From assembly GCA_029298735.1 (NCBI GenBank), contig JANSLP010000005.1, positions 310,001-374,000 of the forward strand: a stretch of 64,000 nt of DNA, read 5' to 3'. Under the pieces are notes generated by a model. The model saw nothing but the letters and a program-made list of their open reading frames with translations, ran no database searches and was not told where the DNA came from. Below are positions 10,988-20,910 of the stretch, one piece after another. Each line of letters begins with the position of its first letter. Position 1 is the stretch's first letter. The DNA is from Ophiostoma sp. CBS 140.51. Its lineage: Eukaryota; Ascomycota; Sordariomycetes; Ophiostomatales; Ophiostomataceae. The position numbers and the translations under genes were made by a program.

Positions 10988-13469
10988 ATGCCGAGTATGT
11001 TGGACGATGCGTTGTTGTGGAGGAAGGGTTCTTGAGCGAACTCGAACCCCGTCTGACATCGTGATGCTGCATGATGCTGTCAATTAGACTCAGATTGCTA
11101 ACGTGCCGTCTTCTTTCTCCTTAAACAGGCGCAACTTTGACCGACGACCCCTTTGTGGGCCAGCAGCTGAAGTGAGTGCCATTCAATTGCTGTCGAGCTG
11201 GCTGAGGCTCTCCTACTACACTCTCCTCACATATGCTAACACACGGCTTAGAACCTACGATGTCTCCCTCCTCGAAGACACGGCGATTGCCGTCGACGCC
11301 ACGTACTTTATCAAGCAGATGCTGGACCACTCACCGTCCCACGAGCCGCTCATGTGCGCCCTCGCCGGCCTCACCGGCATCCACATGCACCTGGAGAACG
11401 AGCTGAACCAGTGGAAGGCCCACAAGGTCACGCCCTTGTTCATCTTTGAGGGCCTTCCCGTCATCGGCCAGGACGAGGTCACCATCCAGTCTGGCCTGCA
11501 AGACATCCAGCGGACCAACGCCGCCTGGGATTTGTACTTTGCCGGTAGCGCTAGTGAAGCTGTCGCCGCATTCGGTGCAACTGGGTGTATGTCCCCCGCC
11601 CAGAGTATTTGATTATATCGTGAGAGTACTGACGCCTTCCTTGCAGCCACGTTCCGCCCACAATCTTTGTACCCGCTGCTACAACGTCTGCTGCGCAAGC
11701 GGAAGCTGCACTTCCTCGTCACGCCCTACAACGCGTCGGCACAGATGGCCTACTTTGAAATGATTGACTCCGACCAGTGCGGCGGCATCATGGGCTCACC
11801 TGAGCTGTTGCTGTATCCCATCCGCGACAGTATCCTCACAGCCATCGACTGGAACCAGAAGCGCGTCCACTCGCTATCCAAGAAGCAGCTGATCCGGAGC
11901 CTGGGCGTCAGCGAGTCTCTGTTTATCGATGCCCTGTTGATGACGGGCACGTCGTTTTTACCCGGCTTCCCGCCGCTGCGCGACGTCACCATCACGCCCC
12001 GCCCGCCCAGTGTCGCCGATGCCACCAACATGCTGCGCACCGCCGAGAAGAACGTGGCATCACTGTGTGCGTCCTTCAACGACCTGCTGCAGGCCCAGGA
12101 CCCGCAGTGGCTTGATAAGTTCCGCAAGGCGCGCATGGCCGTCGACCATTTTATCTACATTGCCGAGAGCGGCGATATTAGCGTCCACGACTTTGACCGG
12201 CTGACTAGCGACAACCATGAGTACCTGGGCTTCCAGCTGCCGGCCGAGCTGTTCCACTACCTCAACAAGGGCATGATTAGCCCTCGTGTCCTGAGCTGGA
12301 TCGCCTACTGCCAGGTGGCCATCCTGCCGACGCTCGACGGCTATGTGGCCGACGAGTACAAGAAGCTGGTCACCGAACAGCTCGTGTCCTACTACGAGAC
12401 TTCCCTGAGTCTGATTGCCAACCGCATCAACCGGGGCATCAACTTCCGCCAAATCAATCTCAAGGTTTGGTACGACAACAAGTTCTCGCTCAAGCTCAAG
12501 CACCGCACCGAGGACAACGACTCGGTGGCCCGCATTGCTGCATGGAACGTGACGGCCGAGTCGATTGAGAAGCACTTTTTTCCTAAAAAGTCGTCATCAG
12601 GAAGCATCGCCTTTGAGCTGGCCGCCGTCAACAACAAGGACTTTGTGGCCGAGACGCTGAAGGCGCACAAGATCAAGGAGACCGAATCGGGCGACGTTAT
12701 TGTCTCGCTCACGCTGTGGAAGCTGCTGACCCTGCGCGGCTACATTGACTCCAAGACGCTCGAGCTGACCAAGTGGGGTGTCGCGCTCAGCAAAACGTTT
12801 GCCGCGCTGGAGCCCGTCGTCAAGAAACAGCCCGAGCTGACCTCGTCGCTGCACGCCGCGGCTCTTCTCGCCTACGATCTTGTGCGGTTGGATCTCTTGA
12901 ACGCCAAGAACCAACACGCCGAGCTCCAGGGCTACCCGGCCAATGGTACTGTGGAAGACCGCGATGCCGCCGTCCTCATCAGCCGCACGGCCACGCTGCT
13001 GCAGCTGCGCCAGGATACTTCGGGGTACACGGGCCCCCTGAGCAAGAGCCTGCTAGCCTTCCACACGCTGACCACCACCGTCGGCGAGGCCAACCGCGCC
13101 ATTGTCGAGTCCCTGTTGGCCTTGACGTTCATGAGCAACCAGGCCAAGCGCGAGCGCGTTGATTATTGGGACATTGGCCACCGCCTGCCCTTTGTCGAGT
13201 TTCCCGATGCCGCGCTGGGCATTGCCGTCAAGACCTTTTTGGACGAGTCGCTCGAAGACAAGACCCCGGAAGACAAGGAAGCCCGTAAGAAGGCGTTCCC
13301 GGCGAAGTTTGTGCCCCACGCCACGCACCCCTTTGAAGACTTTGATGTCGCGTTCGGGCTGGTGGAGGCGGTGTATGCGGGCCTCCAGACCTTGGGCGAG
13401 AGCGATCTCAAGCCCGAGACCAAGGCCGAGTGGGAGCGCGCCAACAAGTACCTGCAGCGGAGAAAGTAG
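10988..13469 (+). CDS. MKT1: MKT1-like post-transcriptional regulator (XPG/FEN1-fold protein)
   Basis: Exons 10988-10994, 11129-11171, 11252-11586 and 11647-13469; 735 residues (yeast Mkt1 has 830). In yeast, Mkt1 acts with Pbp1 on translation and stability of specific mRNAs, including HO. Seen: an XPG-N-like start (LLEDTAIAVDATYFIKQML); an I-domain-like region around PYNASAQMAYF and IDSDQCGGIMGSPELLLYP; then the MKT1 central and C-terminal regions to the end. The acidic cluster of active FEN1-type nucleases (the EAEA-like motif) is not visible, so it is probably not a nuclease, as for the family. Introns use GTATGT, GTGAGT and GTATGT donors with GCTAAC or CTGAC branches. The first exon is ATG CCG A, joined to GC GCA ACT. 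The frame of every junction was checked. The tiny exon 1 is the least certain part. Confidence 0.88.
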
Positions 13470-13850
13470 GGTGTGTGCGGGTGTGGGTATGAGTGTAGGA
13501 TGGGACGATGGAAGTTTATGAACGAGAAAATAGCAGAAAACAAAACAATCAAATACGAACCCTAGTTACGGGCAAAAGATCTCAATGAAAAGGGGGAGAA
13601 AAACAAAGTAGAAAATACGACAAACTATCAAGGCAAGGAAGGCGAAAATAACAAACTCCCAGGCAAGGGGGTCATATACTATCAAGTCAAATTCAAAGTT
13701 TACCAAAAAAAAAAAACGAAGCGTGCTACACGGTGATATAGTTTTACTAGTCGTGATATATTTATTAGAGTGATGCTATGTGCTGTACCAATATTGCCAT
13801 AAATCATAAAAGGGCACCGAGCCCTGAAAGTGCCTCTACCTCCCACCTCC
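13470..13850. other. Convergent 3' flanks of MKT1 and MHF1
   Basis: A 381-bp, A-rich spacer between two tail-to-tail genes, with a poly-A run near 13705-13716. It should contain both polyadenylation regions. No gene is seen. Confidence 0.5.
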
Positions 13851-14228
13851 CTAAGCCCTCTGCTTCCCCTTCTTGGCCGTCTTTGCGCTGGCTGCTTTCC
13901 GTTCATCAACCATTTCCTTTAAAATGTCGTGCAAGTCCTCGTTCCGCCGCGCCAGCAGCAGCACGTCCTCCGTCTTGATGGTCGACCGCCCGGCGTGCCG
14001 GCTGAAACTCTCGAGATCGATAGCGACCGACTCGATTTGTGTCCACACCATGTCGGCCAGAGCGCCGATGAATTGCGGCGTGGCGTTGCGGTTCTGCTTG
14101 ATGGATTCCTGGTCGACCAGGTCGCTGACCGCCGACCAGAGGGCGGATTTGAGCTGTCACCATTAGCTAGGCAGGTAAATTTTAATTGGGAGCTGTGAAC
14201 GCACCTCCTGCTCTTCTCGGTTGGCCAT
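13851..14228 (-). CDS. MHF1: CENP-S / MHF1 histone-fold protein
   Basis: Exons 14228-14205 and 14153-13851; 108 residues. MHF1 (CENP-S) pairs with MHF2 (CENP-X) in a histone-fold tetramer that binds DNA with FANCM-type helicases and at the kinetochore. Seen: MANREEQE, then LKSALWSAVSDLVDQES, TPQFIGALADMVWTQIESVAIDLESFSRHAGR, TIKTEDVLLLARRNEDLHDIL and a short basic tail (AKKGKQRA). This is the CENP-S order of helices and fills the whole protein. The 51-bp intron (14204-14154 on this strand) has donor GTGCGT, branch GCTAAT and acceptor CAG. The ATG at 14228 has a good context (AAAATGG); upstream codons stay open to 14399, so a longer N-terminus cannot be fully excluded. It diverges from PGA2. 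Confidence 0.88.
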
Positions 14229-14996
14229 TTTGCGTTTGTCAGCCTTGACGTTGTGTGTTGTCGAATTTGGTGATGTTGAAAGAGGTGACGCGCTTTTTGG
14301 TGGGGAAGACGCGACAGCCTTGTCTCCTCTCAAAAGTGCAGTGACGGTTGTCGGCACTGGTAATACGTCAATTTGGGCCTTGGAGACCCGCCTGCCCAAA
14401 GCGGCAACTGCCAGGAAGTTTTCTCGTTCGCTGGCCTTTCTGGCGAATAAAAGCCGTTGTGTTGTTTTGCGGCTTTTAGCGCTCTAGTGGCGATCCTAAC
14501 CTGGCCGGCGGACCCGAAGTAATTACCACTGCAAATATGGGCAATTGAGGGAAATGCACGCCAAACGTCAGCCAAGTCAGCCAAAGTCCAGCCAACCACA
14601 ACACGGAGCAGCGCGCGGGATAGGCTAGGAAAGGCAATCGCGCGCATTAGCATTAGCAATTACATGTCCGATTTTTTCTTCTTCTTTTGGTCTTTTTCTT
14701 TTCTTCCATCATCTCAACAACCCGACTTTTCCTTCTCCCGGCTTCCATCGCGACATTTCCGGTGCGCGAACAAACACGGCTCTCCCCAACGATATCTTCT
14801 TGGGCTATTCTTTTATTTCCTCTCCTTTTTGGATTCCTTTTTCTCGACACAATAAATCCATCCCTTTCTTGGATTTTCTCTTCTTTCTTTTGCGACGCGA
14901 CCTACGTCTGTCTACGTCTACGTCTACGTCTACGTCTACGTCTACGTCCACGACTACTACGACCTCCTCTCCTTCTACTTCTCTCCTCCCATCACA
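14229..14996. promoter_or_regulatory. Divergent promoter region MHF1 / PGA2
   Basis: 768 bp between head-to-head genes. The part from 14667 to 14996 has no ATG on the plus strand and is T/C-rich, fitting a leader for PGA2. It carries a hexamer repeat (separate entry). Confidence 0.5.
14911..14952 (+). repeat. TCTACG hexamer tandem repeat in the PGA2 leader
   Basis: Six perfect TCTACG copies run from 14911 to 14946, followed by a variant TCCACG to 14952. They end 44 bp before the PGA2 ATG and so probably lie in its 5' UTR. The unit contains TACGTA-like steps only across junctions, and no known regulatory role is claimed. Confidence 0.85.
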
Positions 14997-15503
14997 ATGA
15001 CTGGCCTCGGTGATGTCGCGTCCCTCGTGGGCGGCCGCTTTGTCAACAACCTGTCCGGCTCCTTTGGCAGCCTCAACATCCACCAGTGGCTCCGTCTTGT
15101 CGTCATCGCGGGCGCCTACATGCTCCTCCGGCCCTACATTATCAAGCTCGGTGGCCGTATCCAAATGAAGCAGCACGAGGCCGACGAGAAGCAGTCGCTC
15201 GCCGATGCCGTCGCCATTGCCAACGGCGAGAAGCCCGCCATGTCGGCCAACGACCTGCGCGACTGTGGTGCAGCCAAAAAGTCCAAGGTCGTCGAGGCGG
15301 TCCTGGGCAGCGATGCCGAGGATGAGAGCGATGATGAGGGTGCGGTCCCCGGTGCCGCTGCGTCCGGCACAGACTGGGGCAAGAACGCACGCAAGCGGCA
15401 ACGGCGGATGATCCGCAAGCTGCTGGAGGCGCACGAGCAGCAGCTGGCCGACGCGGCAGGCGACGAGGAGGACAAAGATATTGCAGAGTTCTTGGAGGAT
15501 TAG
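14997..15503 (+). CDS. PGA2: PGA2-family membrane protein (secretory trafficking)
   Basis: Intronless, 168 residues. Yeast Pga2 is an ER/nuclear-envelope membrane protein linked to processing of Gas1 and alkaline phosphatase. Seen: a short N-terminus; one hydrophobic segment near residues 28-50 (HQWLRLVVIAGAYMLLRPYI); a helical basic/acidic stretch; an Asp/Glu/Ser tract near 104-115 (DAEDESDDEGA); and the family signature DWGKNARKRQRRMIRKLLE near 126-144, followed by an acidic tail ending DKDIAEFLED. The layout matches the family. Start chosen at the first ATG after an ATG-free leader (CACAATGAC). Function is inferred from the yeast member and may be broader. Confidence 0.82.
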   Translation: MTGLGDVASLVGGRFVNNLSGSFGSLNIHQWLRLVVIAGAYMLLRPYIIKLGGRIQMKQHEADEKQSLADAVAIANGEKPAMSANDLRDCGAAKKSKVVEAVLGSDAEDESDDEGAVPGAAASGTDWGKNARKRQRRMIRKLLEAHEQQLADAAGDEEDKDIAEFLED

Positions 15504-17114
15504 ACGTAATGTCAAAAGGACATTCTCAATCTCAGAGACGGAGAAGGGAGAAGGGAGAAGGCTGGCAGCATTGCATCTGGCGTTTTTCGGGGCAGCGGCA
15601 TAATATTCAGGAATAGACTAATAATGAAATTCGGCTTTGTTTTCTTTTGTTTTCATTTTGTGCAAAGAAGTTGTGCAATCATAATGGGGTTCGCCTCTTC
15701 GGCCTTTTCGTCTTGCTCGAAAGCAAAGTGTGCATGCAAGTGCCATGCATGTCATTTGTTCGTGCATGGAGATAAAGTCGACTAGTCATGAAAACGAGGC
15801 TGTGAAAGCATAAAAGCAACGAGCTGGGTAAAAGCGTCTAAGCCACCAGCAAGGCAGCAAATGGCAAGTCATAAAGATTCATGAGGCTCTGCGGGAGCGG
15901 GGTTTTCTTTTGTCGTTATTTCATCGGCGTCCATCAGCGTCTTGTAACGGCCGACAAGCACTCAACTTGAGAATGATAGTGCCTAGCCAGGCTGCCAGCT
16001 TGAGCTCAAGCTTGACCGGGCGTTTTCTCTTCTTTCATTTACAGCATCTGTGGAAGAGCCGCATCCGTTCACCCGCTCGACTTTGACGTTTGACTCATAT
16101 CGGACTCACATCGTTAACGCAGACGAGCCTCAGCTCGTGTGTGACGTTCAGGCAATTCTTTGAATATAGGGCTGCCTCTGGATCCGCCTCCAGGTCTGCC
16201 TTCAGCCCTCCAAGTCGACTTTGCTCTGCTTGGCCATCGACGGCTTGTGCATCGTGATGCTTTGCGACATCGGACTCGTCTGTCGACAGTCTTCGTTCTG
16301 TGTCTGTGAACACTCTGGTGAAAGGAGAGTGCAAAAGGCCGGGGCGAGACGGGCACTTCCGTGCAGTACTGCCCTTCATCGTCCTCGGTCGACAGCGTAT
16401 TCCTCATCCTTGACCGACGGTGACGGTGACGGTTCAGCCGACATCGCTCGATGTTTGTTGTGCTCGTCTTGCACTCGCCTTGCACTCGTCTCTTCTCTCT
16501 CGTTTCGGGTCTCGGTGTCAAAGAATTTCCAATGTCCAACGCTGGCCTCTCGGTTACTGCCTCTCGGTGCTGTGTCCGCCAACCTTGTGACTCCCTCTGT
16601 GGCATGTTCTATTGCTCTGTATCTTTCTGTGTCGTTTTGTGTGCCCGATGTCAAGAACTGCATACGGTGACGTCTGTCATGCCAGTGGTATGGTATCATG
16701 GACGGTCGTTGGCAAACGGTCTGCGTCATCTGGCTTACGTGCTGTCTTTCTGTCCTCGCCGGGCGCCAGAAGCCTCATCAGGTGGTTGTTTTTGGTGTAT
16801 TTGTTAACCCAGAGCAGCACAGTACCACGGTGCACTTGGACGGCGTAACAACGTAACCTGCCTCTGGGGAAGAAATCGAGCTAACTTGGCACCAAAATGC
16901 ACGTTTCGTTCGCCGTAAAAGGCAGCTTTTGCCTTTCTTGCGACTCTGTCATATGTCATAACCTTCTTTTATTGTGACTGTCATCTCGTCTGTCCTTTTC
17001 GTAAGCATTGTGTCTCTTTTGTGCACAATCTTCACCGCCATTTTGCACTCATCGGGCATCTTGTATCTTTGTTCATCGTTGCCAAGATCAAAAGCACTTA
17101 ATCTGGACTGACAG

Positions 17115-17150
17115 ATATGACACATATGACAGATATGACAGATATGACAG
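17115..17150. repeat. Short tandem repeat, unit ATATGACAG
   Basis: Four 9-bp units in a row: one ATATGACAC and three ATATGACAG. They sit in DNA without genes. No function is apparent. Confidence 0.8.
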
Positions 17151-20100
17151 AGGATGGAAGAAATGGCATGTTGACATGCGTTTCCTAGAAGCTGGAGACG
17201 CTCGCGTGCTTTTTTTGGTGTACACTTGTACGTCTTTGTACATCCCACCAGAGAGAAGATCCGACATGTCCGGGGCAAAAGATGTACTGATGGTCCTAGT
17301 AAGGCAAAGCTTATCGAACAGAATATCAGACGGCATCTGGCATACCATCTCGATCGATGGAGGATGGGAGGAAAGTCCATCCCAGATTGGTGAATATCTC
17401 TTCCCAAAGAGGGTTCTGGAAGTCCTCTGAAGGGATATCTGCGATATTTTCATGACGTAGAAGAGAGCTAGCACTCATGTCGGACAGAGACATCAAGACA
17501 CATGAGATGCTGTCTCGCATTTGGAGCGGCCGGATCCAAGAAAAAAAAAGTCCGAGATGTTTTAGTGAGATCCTTGCCGGTGGGGATACATGCAGGCTGC
17601 AGTGCTCTGGTCGAAAAGAGAGAAAAAAGAGTGACGCAAAATGTACGCACAGTGCCGTCATAAAAAGACATCAAAAGACATCAGAAGCTGGTGAGTTCAC
17701 GAGAGCTCCCATCATAGTCAAAATAGCAGGGCTCTCTCTGTCTCTGTTGACTCTCACGAGGCAAAGACATCGAGGCAGCGGATATGCTTCCGCTTCTTTT
17801 CCCACCCGACACTGGGATCCGGAAAGAAAGTCTGCGTCTGTGTCACGAGAACAGAGGCAAAAGTGCATAGCCGCCTTCGAGCCGCCGCACGTGTGCTGGG
17901 CCAACGGTTGAGACAATACCTCGCAACGTGCTGTGTCTTGGTCGTTTCTTGGTTGGTGGGAAAGGTGGCCGTTGTGCAGTTTGAGGGAGCAAGGCAGGGT
18001 GGCCAATGGATTTGTGAGGATGAAATAAAGCAGGGCAAGTGTAGAAAACAAGTGCAGAAATGGGGACGGTGAGGATGGAATATGAGCCACAGATAAGCGA
18101 AGAAGAAGTTAGTATTGTGAAAATCAGAAAGTCAGTGATGATGCTCCGCCTTAAAAAAAGAGATTGCCACCAAGCAGGAGACTTCTGCGAGGAACGCTCT
18201 TTCCCGTGCACACGCGGCAATCTGTAATAGGGGCAAAAAAGGAGAGTAAACAAAAAGGAAGGCGAAAAAGCAAGAATCGGAGAAGGATGTTGGTCGTACC
18301 TTCTTGATCTAGGAACTACGCTTATACTAGTGCAGCGAGGTGCAGGTCGTTCCTGCCAGGGCGGCGACAAACGACGACAAGACGACACCGACGGAAGCGA
18401 CGAGGAGAGAGAACGACAAGTTCACAGAAGAAGCAGGTGCCGCGTACGGCAGGCGTGAACGGCACCAGAACCCATCCCACCGCCACCAACACAGGAGATG
18501 CTATGCAAAGGTGTGACAAGGAGTTTTGCACAACACAACAAATAACAAAATACATCCCAAAGCCGACGAAAACACATAACAAAATACAGCAAATCGCCGG
18601 CCAGCATCCAAGACGCCACCCTCATCGATTGGATGGCCACTGCCCTCCTGTCGCTCGTCGCTCATTGTATCCTGTGCCTTGGTTTTCCTTTGGCTTCTTT
18701 TGACCTTTTTGGCCCCTTTTAAGGTTCTTTGTCGTTTCCCCTATTCCTCTTCTTTGCTTCTTTAGACAGTCATCAGATAACTATCTTGACACAAAGGAGC
18801 AGAAGATGAAAGATGGACCGGTCAGAAACAAGGAAACCCAGTCGTAAAGGGGCCACCATGAAAAGGTCCAGGAGAACAAAAGCGCCAGCCGCCCCATCCC
18901 ATCTTCCATTTCTCTCCATTTGAGACGACCGACCGACCACACCTAGCATGCGGAACGCTGCACAAGCAAGAAGACAAAGCATGGCGTTGTTGTCTGCCCA
19001 GTGCTCACACAGGACGATCATTCGGATCATTCAGATCGTTTCTGCTCATCGGTGGCATGGCCAGAGCCGCCGGCATGAGCTGCGGCAAAAAGGGACAGAA
19101 AGAAAACAGAGATACAAAGAGGCGACAAAAGGACAAAACACAAAATCCAAGCTTCCATCCAAGAAAAGTGCACTTTTGATAGGAGCACCTCTGTCCTCAG
19201 TCCACCGTCCACATGGAGCTGCCTGCCCTTGCCCGCCGCTGCCCAACTGGCTGGCTCTAGCACCTCGCAACGGCTCTTTGGGCTTTCTCTTGAGTCTCCC
19301 CTTTGCCTTGAGAGAAGAGAGAAGAATTGCGTCGTTGCGCTGTTAGCTGTTGGGATCCATTTCGGTCTCACATGCATTCCGCTGCTGTGGGCTCTCCACT
19401 CTGCCCTGCTCTTTTCGATCTCGACCCCTGCAAGACCACAGACGCGACATCCGATCCGGCAGCTTTCCAGCAGCTTTCCAGCACCTTTTCGAAGCCTTCC
19501 AAGCTTTCCAAGAGACTTCCCAAGAGCCTTTTTACCTTATCCAGCAGCTTTCCGCGCAAGGACTGCACTTCTGCTGCAGCCACCGTTGCCACCGTACACC
19601 TTTACAACACGCTGCTGTGTGTCATACTTCCTTGCTTTGGAATGGGCATTTTTTTGCTCTTTTACGCATTCGTTGCAACCTTACCAGCAATATCACCCGC
19701 ATAACCCCCTCCTTTCAGCTCTCCTTCCCGGTCCCGGGACCCTTGTTCTCTTGATTGCCCAGACGAACCAGACAAGCTCTGCTGCATTTCCTTCATCTGA
19801 GCCTCTCTGCTGTCCTCTACGGAGTAATACTTCTCTTCTGTCTTTGTGTGTCCCTTCTTTGCCCAAAGCTCCAAGTATGGGTGGTGGCGGCCTGTCCGAC
19901 CCAACAGGCTGCAACAAATCCCGAGACCGACGTTTTTACCTTGGCCGCATCGACAGGTAAGGCTGGCTGGCTTGGTGGCGGCCTGGCACTGGCTGCAATC
20001 TGTTGACCACTGTCCACCCCTGCTCGCGCTCTCGCCCTGATGCGGTTGGTGTCTTGGTCGCCCACCTTTGCTTCTGGCCGCTCCCGTCCCTCACCTCCCC

Positions 20101-20842
20101 TCTCTTGCCCCCCTCCATCGTCTCCTTCCACCGTTTCCTTCAACGGTCTTTTTCAGTACTCCGTACAACGTTCTGCTTCCTCGATCGCCTCTTTGACCCA
20201 CTGCCTCGCTCTTTCATCATTCGTGTGAAGGCTGTGCTCGTTTTCAAGTGGAGGCTCTGTTTTGTTTCTTGTTTCCTCTTTTCTATTTCTCCGGCTGTTT
20301 CTCTTTTGCTCTTGTCCTCTTTGTCTGATTCGGCCTCGAGAAAGCCTTCCCTAAAACAACTGCACCTGGTAGCTTTGACCCTGCATTTCTCCTCTTCTTT
20401 CTCCTCTTTGATCTCCCCCAATTCGCTTCCATCTTCTCTTTTGCACATTCTGCATCCACACTTGCCAATTTCGATCGCGCCTTTTCTCTCCATAGTTCAT
20501 ACAAACGTCATCTGCTATCTTGTCCGCCTCGTGTACTAAACAGACTCGATCCAGGGCGTGAGACAACCCCGAGACAAAGCGCTTTTCGCGTCTGCACTAA
20601 ACGAGGTACCGGCCTACTGGCCAACACCGTCGACACCGTCCCGCTACGCTAGTCGAGGCCCGGGGCGTCAATCCTGAGCTTGAGCCAACGTGGAGCGTGC
20701 AACAACCAAGTACTTTTGTACATTCGGACACTAAACACTCCTAAACAAGAGAAAACAAGGCCAAGGCCCGTTGTTTACTTCTCACCCGCCCGCGCCCATC
20801 TTTTTGTCGCCTCTTTCGCCGCCCTTCGTCGCGCAAAGGACA

Positions 20843-20866
20843 ATGTCTACTTCGACAACCATCTGA
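20843..20866 (+). other. Upstream ORF of 7 codons before the 20911 gene
   Basis: ATG at 20843 opens a frame MSTSTTI that stops with TGA at 20864-20866, 44 bases before the main ATG at 20911, with no other ATG between. If the transcript starts upstream of 20843 this is a uORF that would reduce translation of the main frame. The transcription start is unknown. Confidence 0.4.
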
Positions 20867-20910
20867 ACCGTGTGTGGAAACCCCAAATCGACAATCCAAG
20901 GCTTCACAGC

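Larger units (their letters stand above)
15504..20910. other. 5.4-kb region without recognisable genes
   Basis: Apart from the PGA2 3' flank, no conserved protein was recognised on either strand. Frames of 120-240 codons exist (for example 17843-18388 minus and 19229-19960 plus), but their composition looks like chance translation. A 9-bp tandem repeat lies at 17115-17150. From about 19290 to 20540 the plus strand is strongly T/C-rich, and probably belongs to the promoter or leader of the gene starting at 20911. Confidence 0.45.

Noticed and set aside
17843..18388. 181-codon minus-strand frame
   Set aside because: Composition typical of chance translation and overlaps other frames of similar size; no domain seen.
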